Part shown: piece after piece, positions 14,101 through 21,705 of the stretch
Layout: the number at the start of each line of letters is the position of its first letter
Numbering within the stretch: the stretch's first letter is position 1
Source: a virus
Strand: one strand, 5' to 3'
Length of the DNA stretch: 21,705 nucleotides
Virus record (IMG/VR): IMGVR_UViG_3300022925_000209
Span: 1 to 21,705 of that record
Position numbers and translations under genes: made by a program
Notes under the pieces: model-generated
The model's input: only the letters and a program-made list of their open reading frames with translations
The model's database searches: none
What the model was told of the DNA's origin: nothing

Positions 14101-16580
14101 TACTTTAATACCCCGTAAGTTTTAGACCAGAAATCTGTTAAATCCTTATCGCTTACACCAGGATTTTCTTCCCTAGCACGGGATAAGAAATTTTCTAAAG
14201 TAGGTTTTCCTGATAACCATGAGAATGCGTCTGCCAACCCATTATCATTTGCATAAAGACCTGTTGATTTTCCGTAACCTTTAAATAGGTTTTGATCACG
14301 CCGCTGTAACATAATAACAGCATCATCTTCGTTGAAGTCATTTATCAACCTCTGGGTCTTTTTAACGACTGCTTCTGCTTGACTTTTCAGGTTAGCACTA
14401 AAGGTTGTATAGGTGTTACCTTGATCCAATATGGCAAGTGCTTTTTCAAAGTCTTTGTTAGATAGTCCTTGCCCTGATTGTCCTAGAGAACTTGCTGCAA
14501 AGGTGAACGCCAGTTTAATCTTCTCCGCTTGAAACAAGGCAGCTTTTCTTGTGGTTTCGTCTAATCCGGGGATACTATTTAGATATTGAGTTACTGCGCT
14601 ATCAATACTTGTCTCAATATCTGATAACGATCTAGTTTCGTTAAACGTATCTATGATAGTTCCAACTTCTACGCCTACTCTTTTTATAAATGGAAGTACT
14701 TTACCACCAACTGTAGTTAAGATAGCAGGATTACCCCCCATTTCAGGGTTAACCAAATCATCAAGTTTCTTTGCTGATTCCAGCGTAGTAGCCATACCTA
14801 TACGCTGCTTTTTAAGAGGCTGGATAGTAGATTGGTTAATCTTAATTACACCATCGTATATATCATCTTGTAGATCCAAGTTTATAACCTGTTCTCCCTC
14901 AACAGGAACACGGGTTTTAGTAGGATCATTAAGATCAACATACTGATTATTTTCATTGAGTTTAGCAGTAGTACTTTCAATTTCTCCCGTTTCAGATTTA
15001 TACTTAATTAGGAAAGTTTCGCTTCCTGGTAAAATCTTAGGTGCTTGAGCATTCCTGTTATTAAGAAGTTCTTGTAACTTTACAATATTTTGAGGTGCAG
15101 TGCCTTCCGTATTTATTATAGAAGTAATAGTAGCGGTATCTACATCGTCATAGTCTGCAATATTAAAATCATTTATTTCTTGTGCTGCAGCGGATGCGCT
15201 TTTCTGTACTCTTACCCTATCAATGTCTGCCTTATAATTAGAATCTGTAACGGTAGACGATAGAATTTCAAGAACATCATCACTTAGTTTATCTAAATCG
15301 ACTATACTTAGAGGCTTATCTGCAGATATTGCCTTGCCGTATTCTCTTACTCTCTTAGCACCATCGGCATCACCAGCATCTTCAAGTTCTTTGGCGTTGC
15401 CTTCAAAGTTATCTTTAGTAATTGTACTCCATTCGATTGGTTCCTTGATTTCCTTTTGTGCCGCTATTTCTGCATCAATAATCTTTAGGTCATCATCTTT
15501 AGCGCCCAAAGATTTAGCAACCCGCCGCTTCTGTTCCAAAGCAGCTTTATCCAATCCTACAAAAGAGTCAGGCTCTACTATAGTTTCCCACGGTTTAAGG
15601 TTTTTCTCTTCAGCATCCACAAGTGCTTTAATAGCAACAAATTCGTCTGTATTCGTTTCCTTTAATAACTCTAAGGTCTGAAGCTGGTTTTTTGCAGCTT
15701 CTAAATCACCAGCAAGAGAATTAATTGTAGATTTTAAACTTCTTCCTTTAAGCAGTGCTTCTCTGTCTTCCATTATTTTTAAGAGATCCGCATCTAAGGT
15801 AACATTGTCGCCCTTGAGTTCATCTTTATATAACTCAATGTCTTCTAATGTTTTTAATCTTGTGTAATCGAGTTTAGCAGGGGTTTCCCCGAATGGAGTG
15901 ATTTTAATTCCACGCTTTTCTATTTCCACAGGTTCAAGGGATGCATCATTTTCACCTTCAGGGCCAAGAATAGCATCCATCTGCTTTTCCATGCCCTTTT
16001 GCATACTACCTTCGCCTGATTTAGCTAAATCATCTACAGAGTTTGCAATTTGGTCTGCCGCCTCATTATCATCTCTACTATCAGCATCATAATAAGCATT
16101 TAATGTACTTTTAGAAGCAACATCCAAATCTACATCACTACGCTGTAGCAGCGGCCCCTGTAATTCACGGCTCTCAGTTTCAGTTGTAAATTCCAGCCTT
16201 CCGCTTTCCACCATATTCTGAGTAGCAGTCATAACTGCACCAACATCCCCATCCATAAGGGTAAGTTGCTGTTGGAAATAATTTACCGCCTGCGGGTTAT
16301 TGTTTGTACCAGAAAAAGTTTCAGATAAGATCAGGGCATTCTTTTTATTCTTCTGTGCCTTGTCTTCTGCTTTACGTTGCCGTTCAGCCGCAGCCCTTCG
16401 TGCCGCTCTTTCCTCTTTAGCTTTAATCTTTGCTTCTTCCTTTTCATCAGCCGCTTGCTGCATCCAGCTTTTAGCAATGATGTCTGCGCCCTTTGAGAAG
16501 GCTAAACCAAATGAATCTTCGTTTTTGTAATAGTTCTTTTTACCAGAAGAAACCGCCGCTTGTGTATCACGCCAACCCAT
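14100..16580 (-). CDS. Large helical virion-associated protein, 826 aa
   Basis: No family recognised. Residues 43-80 form a highly charged Lys/Glu/Ala/Arg helix (coiled-coil-like). The rest is mainly acidic helical segments with many Asp, Lys and Gln, and lacks cysteine-rich or enzyme motifs. AGAGGAG lies 8 bases before the ATG. It overlaps the 185-aa gene by 14 bases and the 1133-aa gene by 1. The pair of giant proteins at the end of the late operon resembles internal core/ejection protein pairs of podoviruses; that role is inferred from context and size only. Confidence 0.6.
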   Translation of the reverse strand: MGWRDTQAAVSSGKKNYYKNEDSFGLAFSKGADIIAKSWMQQAADEKEEAKIKAKEERAARRAAAERQRKAEDKAQKNKKNALILSETFSGTNNNPQAVNYFQQQLTLMDGDVGAVMTATQNMVESGRLEFTTETESRELQGPLLQRSDVDLDVASKSTLNAYYDADSRDDNEAADQIANSVDDLAKSGEGSMQKGMEKQMDAILGPEGENDASLEPVEIEKRGIKITPFGETPAKLDYTRLKTLEDIELYKDELKGDNVTLDADLLKIMEDREALLKGRSLKSTINSLAGDLEAAKNQLQTLELLKETNTDEFVAIKALVDAEEKNLKPWETIVEPDSFVGLDKAALEQKRRVAKSLGAKDDDLKIIDAEIAAQKEIKEPIEWSTITKDNFEGNAKELEDAGDADGAKRVREYGKAISADKPLSIVDLDKLSDDVLEILSSTVTDSNYKADIDRVRVQKSASAAAQEINDFNIADYDDVDTATITSIINTEGTAPQNIVKLQELLNNRNAQAPKILPGSETFLIKYKSETGEIESTTAKLNENNQYVDLNDPTKTRVPVEGEQVINLDLQDDIYDGVIKINQSTIQPLKKQRIGMATTLESAKKLDDLVNPEMGGNPAILTTVGGKVLPFIKRVGVEVGTIIDTFNETRSLSDIETSIDSAVTQYLNSIPGLDETTRKAALFQAEKIKLAFTFAASSLGQSGQGLSNKDFEKALAILDQGNTYTTFSANLKSQAEAVVKKTQRLINDFNEDDAVIMLQRRDQNLFKGYGKSTGLYANDNGLADAFSWLSGKPTLENFLSRAREENPGVSDKDLTDFWSKTYGVLK

Positions 16581-17124
16581 CTACAGGCTCCTCTTCTTCA
16601 TTTGATAAACCTAGCATTGCAGCCTGTTCTTCTTCACTGGCTGTTTCTACATCTGTTGGTGTAGCCATTAAGCCACCCTCTGAATTGGTCACTGACTCTT
16701 CAACAATTTCATCAGGATCGTCTTCTTCGTCATCATCAAAGATACCAAGCGCCAGTTTTAGGGAAGTAGGGGTAATTACCACACGGTTCTCATCGTTGAG
16801 GCCCATGTCATATTTGATGTCCTGTTCGTCAGCTATAATACCAATGTAACGGGCTAGTGGGCCTGCCATTAAAATAGCTAAGTCGATAGAAAACTTACCA
16901 CGGGAAATACCCTGCATGAGTATTGCGCTTACTACCGTAGCAACGTGCGTATCAATTTTTAAAAGAGCATAAACCAGTTCTAATTCTTCTGGCTCATTCA
17001 TTTTTCTAATTAAATAATCAACACCCTCATCGTAACTGACGATATCAGGTGGCCTATGCCAAGGATAATTACGGGTGTCTGCAGCGTAGTTTGCACCAGC
17101 AATCGGGAAATCAAACATCTTCAT
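16567..17124 (-). CDS. Hypothetical virion-module protein, 185 aa, acidic C-terminus
   Basis: Residues 1-128 look folded. They start with aromatic, proline-containing sequence (NYPWHRPPDI), then helices with a hydrophobic stretch (VATVVSAILMQGIS and FSIDLAILMAGPLARYIGIIA). The last 55 residues are strongly acidic and repetitive in Glu/Asp (FDDDEEDDPDE at 129-139, EEEE near 177). It overlaps both neighbours by 14 bases. It could be an assembly or scaffolding factor or a chaperone for the giant proteins that follow; I do not recognise the family. Confidence 0.65.
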   Translation of the reverse strand: MKMFDFPIAGANYAADTRNYPWHRPPDIVSYDEGVDYLIRKMNEPEELELVYALLKIDTHVATVVSAILMQGISRGKFSIDLAILMAGPLARYIGIIADEQDIKYDMGLNDENRVVITPTSLKLALGIFDDDEEDDPDEIVEESVTNSEGGLMATPTDVETASEEEQAAMLGLSNEEEEPVDGLA

Positions 17125-17290
17125 CTACGATCTCCTCATCATTGTCTTCTGACAACATCTCTTCTTCAAGTTCATCGAAGTATGCAGGGGTATGAAATAT
17201 TCCCTCTTCGCTTAATTCATTGGTAGCGGCGGGTATTTTACCGTTCATAAAAGCCTTAATCGACTTCTTCACTGCGTCTTCAAACTTCAT
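17111..17290 (-). CDS. Small acidic protein, 59 aa
   Basis: Fills the gap between the S74-domain protein and the 185-aa gene. Its ATG overlaps the upstream TGA (ATGA) and its TGA lies 14 bases inside the next gene. A basic N-terminal helix (MKFEDAVKKSIKAFMNGKI) is followed by an acidic C-terminal half (DELEEEMLSEDNDEEIVDED). This division is seen in small scaffolding or adaptor proteins, but no family is recognised. The double overlap is the main evidence that it is real. Confidence 0.75.
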   Translation of the reverse strand: MKFEDAVKKSIKAFMNGKIPAATNELSEEGIFHTPAYFDELEEEMLSEDNDEEIVDEDV

Positions 17291-19692
17291 TGGATTTCTC
17301 CGTAGTTAACTGTGAGATAGCCATGAGAACCTACAGAAACAGCATTTGGATATTTTTTCTGAACTTGTTGGGCTATAACCCCGTAAGCAGGAAACTTATC
17401 TGCCCCTATACGCTTGGCTTCTTTGTTCCATTTCCAGCTATAAATCTTTATGCCTTTTTCAGTATTCAGGTACTGAATGTCTGTCTTTAGTCGTTCATCA
17501 GAGGGCCACCCTCGACCAGAACTGATCCACGCAGCACCTAGCGTTATGAGGCCATCCATAATGCCATTACCGCCGCTGCTTTGTCCTGCTTGCGCTCTAA
17601 TCTCTGCGCCTAATATAGTGGCGTCACGATCAGCTTCTGCATTCCATCCCTTGAAGATATAATCCAAAAGATTGTCCACACGATCCCACAGTCGGGTCAT
17701 TGATTCTGTAGACAGATCAAACGCATTTTTAACATCTAGAGTTGCCGCCTCAAATTCCATTTCTGTATTTGTAGTGGCTACTGTTTGTCTCCATTTGGCA
17801 TTAGCAAGATCCAAGTTGTATTGCATATCTGCATAAAACTCTTGGCGAGACTGCTCTAGCTTAGAATTAAACTCACGGTTGTCGTTAATTTCGCCAGTAT
17901 TAAATCGCTTCATCTGATTGATTTGTTCAGAGTTCTGCAAAGATATCTGTGCATTCATATTGTCATAATATTTCTGCATATCGTTGGCTTGCTCTGCACC
18001 AAACAAACGGGCTGCGTTAATAGCAGACTGATCGTTAAAGATGGCATCAACCATTGCCTGTGTATTCACAACTTCAGCCTGTTGCTCATTAGTCAGGTTA
18101 GCCAAATCCATTTCCAAGAAGGCTTTAGCATTCTGTACCGCAGCGGCCTGACGTGCATCTAGATTTGCCACTTCAAACTTAGCCAGTACAGCGGCTTTAT
18201 TAATGATAGCTTCTTGGCGGTTATCTAGGTTCTTAGTTGTAAGGGTTTGGAAAAACGATGCTTCTTTTTCTGCAATACCAAGGGTTGCTTCCATGATGGC
18301 ATTACTCATGGCTGCGGTCATAGCGGTTCCAGAGATACCAGAGAAAGCCATTGTCTTTGCAACGTCACGGGAAAGTGATTGTGCCCAAGGCGGTATTACA
18401 GGGTTGCCATTACTATCTTTAAATTCGGCAGAGATAATTTCCATCTGCCCTAGAATAGTAGCCTTACTATCGGTGTAATTACCTTCACCCAGCTTCTGGG
18501 CTAACAGCTTACCCGCTACTGTAGAGGTGTCGATGATATTGCTGATGTTTTGTGTAGCAAAGTCGTTGAGGGCTTCGCCTGTTACGCTAACTGTACCGTC
18601 TTCATTAACGCCTGTAGCAGCGCCTGTCATATCAATCTGAGCAGCGTCTACTAGGTTCTCATCACGAATTTCACCTGTGGCTGCATCGACCGTTGTCGCA
18701 TCGGTTCCTAGCTGATCTGCGCTTGTACTGGCATCATACGTTTCTGCGCCAGGATTAACTACACCATCTACCGTAGCTGCATCACCTGTAGTTGCTACTG
18801 CAACAGTAGGACTATCACCTAAAAGGTAGTTGGGGTTAGTAGGGTCTAGGAGGGTTCCCGCAGTCTCAGGGTCAAGGTTAGGCAGATTGTCTACAAGACT
18901 TGCACCGTTGGCCTTTAGCCATCCCGCAGGATCATCTAGGATAGCCTGTATCTGTTCATTGCTTGTAGCCATACCAGCTTCTTCAGCCATCTTGATAATG
19001 GTTTCTGCGCCCTTAGTGGTATCATTACTTCCATCATCCTCAGTAGCATTATCTTCTGCTTCTTGTAGGATAGCCGCAGCTTGATCGTCATCACCGTTAT
19101 CACGGGCGTCTTGGGCCATTTTCTCATAACCAGATGTTGATTGATCATATCCTTCGTCGCCAGGATATTTACCAGAGGCATCTTTTCGTAAGAAGTCTTG
19201 TACCTGACCTGCTTCGTTTACTTCTACTTGGTAAGGAAGCCCTAGAAAGTTGTAGGAATACTGCATACCTGTTTCTTTATTTTCATATACCTGCTTACCG
19301 CCGTACACGCCTTTTTCTTGGGTTTCTGGGTCAAGGCCATTAGCCCACCCCGCTATAGCCCCAATAACACCTACAGGAGAAGCGAAGCCTAGAACCTTAT
19401 TAATACCTGACGGTGCAGCACCTGTTACTTTTTCAGGTTCAGCATTAGGTGTATTAGACGCAGGGCTGTAATCAGAGTTATTTGTATTAGTACTATTTGC
19501 AGATCCTGAATATGTGCCGCCTTCGCCTATATCAGAGGATGGTACAACAACATTATTTGATGGGTTATTATCGTCATCGTCATACACTAATGTACCGCCT
19601 ACATAGGATGCACCATCATTAGGAGTAAATGTATTGGCTACGCTTTCCGTAAAGCTATTGCCGCCGCCGAATGTGTCTGACCAAAAGCCCAT
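17287..19692 (-). CDS. Virion/tail protein with C-terminal S74 intramolecular chaperone domain, 801 aa
   Basis: Domain order: a Gly/Asn/Ser/Asp-rich N-terminal region (1-100), a hydrophobic segment (100-118), a long Asp/Thr/Ala region (200-380), three exact-length 22-residue helical repeats (487-552), further Gln/Asn-rich helix (555-650), and a C-terminal peptidase S74 domain (731-801). The S74 domain opens with SDERLKTDI and contains AYGVIAQQVQKKYPNAV. In tail fibres and spikes this domain assists trimer formation and then cuts itself off at the Ser (here S731). The N-terminal body is not fibre-like beta structure, so the protein may be a helical tail or core component that uses the chaperone. 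The start overlaps the o-spanin stop (TAATG). Confidence 0.8.
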   Translation of the reverse strand: MGFWSDTFGGGNSFTESVANTFTPNDGASYVGGTLVYDDDDNNPSNNVVVPSSDIGEGGTYSGSANSTNTNNSDYSPASNTPNAEPEKVTGAAPSGINKVLGFASPVGVIGAIAGWANGLDPETQEKGVYGGKQVYENKETGMQYSYNFLGLPYQVEVNEAGQVQDFLRKDASGKYPGDEGYDQSTSGYEKMAQDARDNGDDDQAAAILQEAEDNATEDDGSNDTTKGAETIIKMAEEAGMATSNEQIQAILDDPAGWLKANGASLVDNLPNLDPETAGTLLDPTNPNYLLGDSPTVAVATTGDAATVDGVVNPGAETYDASTSADQLGTDATTVDAATGEIRDENLVDAAQIDMTGAATGVNEDGTVSVTGEALNDFATQNISNIIDTSTVAGKLLAQKLGEGNYTDSKATILGQMEIISAEFKDSNGNPVIPPWAQSLSRDVAKTMAFSGISGTAMTAAMSNAIMEATLGIAEKEASFFQTLTTKNLDNRQEAIINKAAVLAKFEVANLDARQAAAVQNAKAFLEMDLANLTNEQQAEVVNTQAMVDAIFNDQSAINAARLFGAEQANDMQKYYDNMNAQISLQNSEQINQMKRFNTGEINDNREFNSKLEQSRQEFYADMQYNLDLANAKWRQTVATTNTEMEFEAATLDVKNAFDLSTESMTRLWDRVDNLLDYIFKGWNAEADRDATILGAEIRAQAGQSSGGNGIMDGLITLGAAWISSGRGWPSDERLKTDIQYLNTEKGIKIYSWKWNKEAKRIGADKFPAYGVIAQQVQKKYPNAVSVGSHGYLTVNYGEIQ
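18037..18234 (-). repeat. Three 22-residue helical repeats in the 801-aa protein
   Basis: Residues 487-508, 509-530 and 531-552 share the frame xNLxxxQxAxVxNxxAxxxxxx without insertions. Units start KNLDNRQEAI, ANLDARQAAA and ANLTNEQQAE. This period suits a regular helical or coiled-coil stalk. Similar NL-x-x-x-Q repeats occur, as I recall, in other marine podovirus virion proteins. Confidence 0.75.
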
Positions 19693-19937
19693 TAGATATT
19701 ATCCTTCTCTTTTTCACATGCACGGATTCGGTCACGCAGCTTTGCGTAATCAGCGATTGCCATCGGTATAGTTGTCTGATCCCCGTCTAGGGCATCCAAC
19801 TCATCCGCTAATTCTTGATTAAACTCTGAAGAATACTGCTCTATAGGCGGGCAGTAGACTTCCAGATTGGTTCTATAAACCGTTCCCCCGCAGCCGCTCA
19901 GTAAGAGACTTGCGGTCAGTAAGACTGTCAGCTTCAT
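19692..19937 (-). CDS. o-spanin (Rz1-like outer-membrane lipoprotein)
   Basis: 81 aa. A lipoprotein signal peptide with hydrophobic core LTVLLTASLLL is followed by lipobox LSGC, with C16 as the lipidated residue. The mature part is short and helical with a proline (CPPIEQY). It should sit in the outer membrane and join the inner-membrane spanin at 19873 to fuse the membranes at the last step of lysis. Its first 65 bases lie inside the i-spanin gene in another frame, the typical Rz/Rz1 arrangement. This indicates a Gram-negative host. Confidence 0.85.
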   Translation of the reverse strand: MKLTVLLTASLLLSGCGGTVYRTNLEVYCPPIEQYSSEFNQELADELDALDGDQTTIPMAIADYAKLRDRIRACEKEKDNI

Positions 19938-20112
19938 GTTCTGCCATTTTCTTATAAAAATCAGTCGTTTTCTTTTGCGCCTGAAGATCGTCTTGCAGGA
20001 CTTTATTCTTTTCTTTGGCCCGACCCTTAACCTGACCCATCACATAAATAATGGGCAAAGCTAAAGCCAAAGTGGCAATGATATAGGTTTTTATCTTGCC
20101 AAATATGAACAT
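19873..20112 (-). CDS. i-spanin (Rz-like inner-membrane protein)
   Basis: 79 aa from the ATG at 20112, which overlaps the endolysin stop (TGATG); a TTG three bases earlier would only add one residue. One N-terminal membrane segment (about 9-27, YIIATLALALPIIYVMG) is followed by a charged periplasmic coiled coil (Lys/Glu/Gln-rich to the end). This is the normal i-spanin layout, although short compared with lambda Rz (153 aa). It pairs with the lipoprotein encoded in its 3' part. GAGGG lies 9 bases before the start. Confidence 0.85.
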   Translation of the reverse strand: MFIFGKIKTYIIATLALALPIIYVMGQVKGRAKEKNKVLQDDLQAQKKTTDFYKKMAEHEADSLTDRKSLTERLRGNGL

Positions 20113-20843
20113 CAATGGATGCCCTCTTTATTATCTTTAAATCGTGCATATGCAGCCAAACCAATGCCGCCGATTGCACAGATTAAAAAGATGGTTTTAA
20201 GCATGGGAGCATAGGCAACCAACCCTTGGATCTGCCCTGCTACCTCATTCATTGCAGTAGCTGCCCCAGCAATCCCTGCACCTGCCATTGTCTTACTCTT
20301 AGCAAGCGATTTAGGGGCCTCTGCGGTAGGCTTCTGGGGCATTGCTGGGCCGCCTTCATCAGAAGGCAACTGTGCATCACGGGCAAATATAGCAGCCTCT
20401 GCGGAACGTCTGCGAGTTAGCCCACGAAGAGGTGTTAGTTTGCCATCCACACGGGCTTTATTCCAGCGCATGATCTGTTCAGGACAATCGTCGTAATTTC
20501 CGCTGTTCAGGCGCTTCAGCAAAGTTGATGACCTGAACGCCCCACCACCTAAGTTAAATACAAATGAAGTCAGGGCATCGTACTGCGATTGCGTTAAAGG
20601 TACGTTAACGTATTTCTTAACTATCTTACCATGTTCATCTAGATCTTCGATAAGACGTTGTTCGCAATACTCTTTTGTCCATTTAACGCCAGATCTTACG
20701 CCACGGGTTGCGCCAAATCCGCAAGTCCAACGTCCTGCCACGCAGCGATATGCGTGTACCATTCCATCGTCTTTTACTTTGTGCAGACCTTCAAACTTTT
20801 TAACAAGTTCTACGCAATCTTGAGATACTGTTGTTGGATGCAT
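20112..20843 (-). CDS. Endolysin, GH24 lysozyme with C-terminal membrane segment
   Basis: 243 aa muramidase that cuts peptidoglycan at lysis. Catalytic residues: E18 (KFEGL), C34 in the place of the usual Asp (AYRCVAGRWT) and T40, with CGFG after it. The GH24 domain ends near 157. A Pro/Ala linker (160-185), a Gly/Ala-rich stretch (AGAGIAGAATA) and one membrane segment (214-233, LKTIFLICAIGGIGLAAYAR) with a basic end follow. There is no N-terminal signal or SAR segment. Similar C-terminal modules are, as I recall, found in alphaproteobacterial phage lysozymes. No separate holin is in the window, so the tail may anchor the enzyme or act in a holin-like way. AAGGAA lies 8 bases before the ATG. 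Confidence 0.9.
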   Translation of the reverse strand: MHPTTVSQDCVELVKKFEGLHKVKDDGMVHAYRCVAGRWTCGFGATRGVRSGVKWTKEYCEQRLIEDLDEHGKIVKKYVNVPLTQSQYDALTSFVFNLGGGAFRSSTLLKRLNSGNYDDCPEQIMRWNKARVDGKLTPLRGLTRRRSAEAAIFARDAQLPSDEGGPAMPQKPTAEAPKSLAKSKTMAGAGIAGAATAMNEVAGQIQGLVAYAPMLKTIFLICAIGGIGLAAYARFKDNKEGIH

Positions 20844-20861
20844 TAATTAAATTCCTTAATT

Positions 20862-21705
20862 TTACGCATTAGGGTTTGGTGCAAACTGTGATTGAATCAT
20901 TGACAGGTCAGATTTATTGTCTCTGCCTAGCGCCGTATTCGTATTGCCTGTCGTAGCAAACGGTGAAGCAAAGCCAGAACTAGGAACAGCCGAAGACATT
21001 GGTGGGCTAAGATTACCCATAGATGCGTTACCGCCTTGCATATTCTGTATGTTGCTCAAATCGTTTAGGGATTTATTGATGTTTATTACTTTATTGCCAA
21101 TCTGCTTACCTGTTACGTCGAAAGAACGAAGCAGTAGATTACCTTGATTATCCATAGCACGGGAGATTGTATTACCCTGCTCATCAATGCTGTTTTTAAT
21201 CAATTGCCCGTTGTCGGAGAAAGCTGCACCAAGCTGGTTAAAGTCTTGTCGCATGTTCATATCCAGATCAGTCTGAGCCGCAGCAATCTTAGCTAGATCA
21301 CGGGCCTGTGCTACCTGACCACCATCTAACTTATCGAAGCCACCTGCCATAGCTTGTTGAACGTCAGTGACAGCGTTGTTGGTGGTAGTTTGGTTTTGCC
21401 CGACTTGCTGAGTCAAATCAGCCTGACCAGACATAAGACCGTCACCTACGCCCTGTATCTGTCCTGTTAGATCACGCTGATAATTCTCAGCCTGTGTCAG
21501 CATTTCGTTGACGTTCATATTGACCTGATCAACTTGATTGCCTGACTGATCAAAACGGGTCGCAATGATATTGCCCTGATCGTCCATCTGGCGGCTAATA
21601 GTGTCACCGTTTTCCGTAATCGAATTTTGAATTAGCTGACCGTTTTCATCAAAACTAGAAGACAGGGCTTGGTATTGTTGCTGAGTATTCGCATCAATAT
21701 TAGCG
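20862..21705 (-). CDS. Repeat-containing virion protein, 5' end beyond the window
   Basis: The frame is open from the right edge (first full codon at 21704) for 280 codons. An ATG at 21587 is internal, because repeat units continue upstream of it without a break. The protein carries two blocks of an 11-residue repeat, D-x2-G-x2-I/L-x3-I/M/F, joined by a Gln-rich helical region (residues 70-160 of the visible part), and ends in a Ser/Pro/Asn-rich tail. The bias to Gln, Asn, Asp and Gly and the place before the lysis cassette suggest a tail or fibre-like structural protein. No known domain is recognised. Only 18 bases separate it from the endolysin, so the two share a transcript. Confidence 0.8.
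   Translation of the reverse strand, partial: ANIDANTQQQYQALSSSFDENGQLIQNSITENGDTISRQMDDQGNIIATRFDQSGNQVDQVNMNVNEMLTQAENYQRDLTGQIQGVGDGLMSGQADLTQQVGQNQTTTNNAVTDVQQAMAGGFDKLDGGQVAQARDLAKIAAAQTDLDMNMRQDFNQLGAAFSDNGQLIKNSIDEQGNTISRAMDNQGNLLLRSFDVTGKQIGNKVININKSLNDLSNIQNMQGGNASMGNLSPPMSSAVPSSGFASPFATTGNTNTALGRDNKSDLSMIQSQFAPNPNA
21081..21653 (-). repeat. Two duplicated blocks of 11-residue repeats
   Basis: Block 1 (21516-21653) and block 2 (21081-21221) each hold four 11-residue units. Block 1 units begin DENGQLI, TENGDTI, DDQGNII and DQSGNQV; block 2 units begin SDNGQLI, DEQGNTI, DNQGNLL and DVTGKQI. Unit order is the same in both, so the four-unit block was duplicated as a whole and the copies then diverged. 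Confidence 0.8.

Noticed and set aside
21587-21705. ATG at 21587 as the true start of the repeat protein
   Set aside because: The same frame and the same 11-residue repeat continue upstream to the window edge.

Overview
The window looks like the middle of the genome of a lytic marine phage, most likely a podovirus infecting an alphaproteobacterium. The basis is a replication module with a stand-alone primase, a DnaB/gp4-type helicase, an A-family DNA polymerase, a class II (B12-dependent) ribonucleotide reductase, MazG and several small nucleases. The genes are tightly packed with ATGA and TGATG junctions, and an opposing late operon carries a lysis cassette and virion proteins. The polymerase carries a DnaJ-type cysteine-rich insertion between its exonuclease and polymerase domains. 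From memory, this was reported as a hallmark of Puniceispirillum phage HMO-2011 (SAR116 host) and of the related HMO-2011-type phages found on roseobacters and SAR11, so I place the window in or near that group. No integrase, repressor, terminase, portal, capsid, RNA polymerase, tRNA or CRISPR is visible here.

Layout, plus strand: 1-1351 is the end of an upstream operon (partial zinc-ribbon protein, primase, two small ORFs), closed by a strong intrinsic terminator at 1385-1413. A short motif, repeated at 1436 and 5001, then stands in front of helicase-tiny ORF-polymerase (1473-4997) and of the second run (5052-10572). That run holds a candidate ssDNA-binding protein, a Cas4-like Fe-S exonuclease, a PD-(D/E)XK nuclease, a hypothetical, a DUF3310 protein, MazG, a Cys-rich protein, class II RNR, an RMF-like protein and another PD-(D/E)XK nuclease. 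Together these open, copy and process DNA and supply dNTPs, probably partly recycled from host DNA.

Junction: 10573-10700 holds stacked hairpins between two convergent operons. One works as a terminator only when read from the minus strand, and another only from the plus strand.

Layout, minus strand, read from right to left: a protein with 11-residue repeats (cut by the window edge), then a GH24 endolysin with a C-terminal membrane segment, then overlapping i-spanin and o-spanin. Next come an 801-residue virion protein with 22-residue helical repeats and a C-terminal S74 chaperone domain, a 59-aa acidic protein, a 185-aa protein, and two very large proteins (826 and 1133 aa) that I infer to be internal or ejected virion proteins. 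The whole minus side has gaps of 18 bases or fewer, so it is probably one late transcript started beyond the right edge.

Five small genes shorter than 60 codons (2-169 partial, 931-1047, 2683-2862, 10017-10193, 17111-17290) were found by reading the sequence and are easy to miss.
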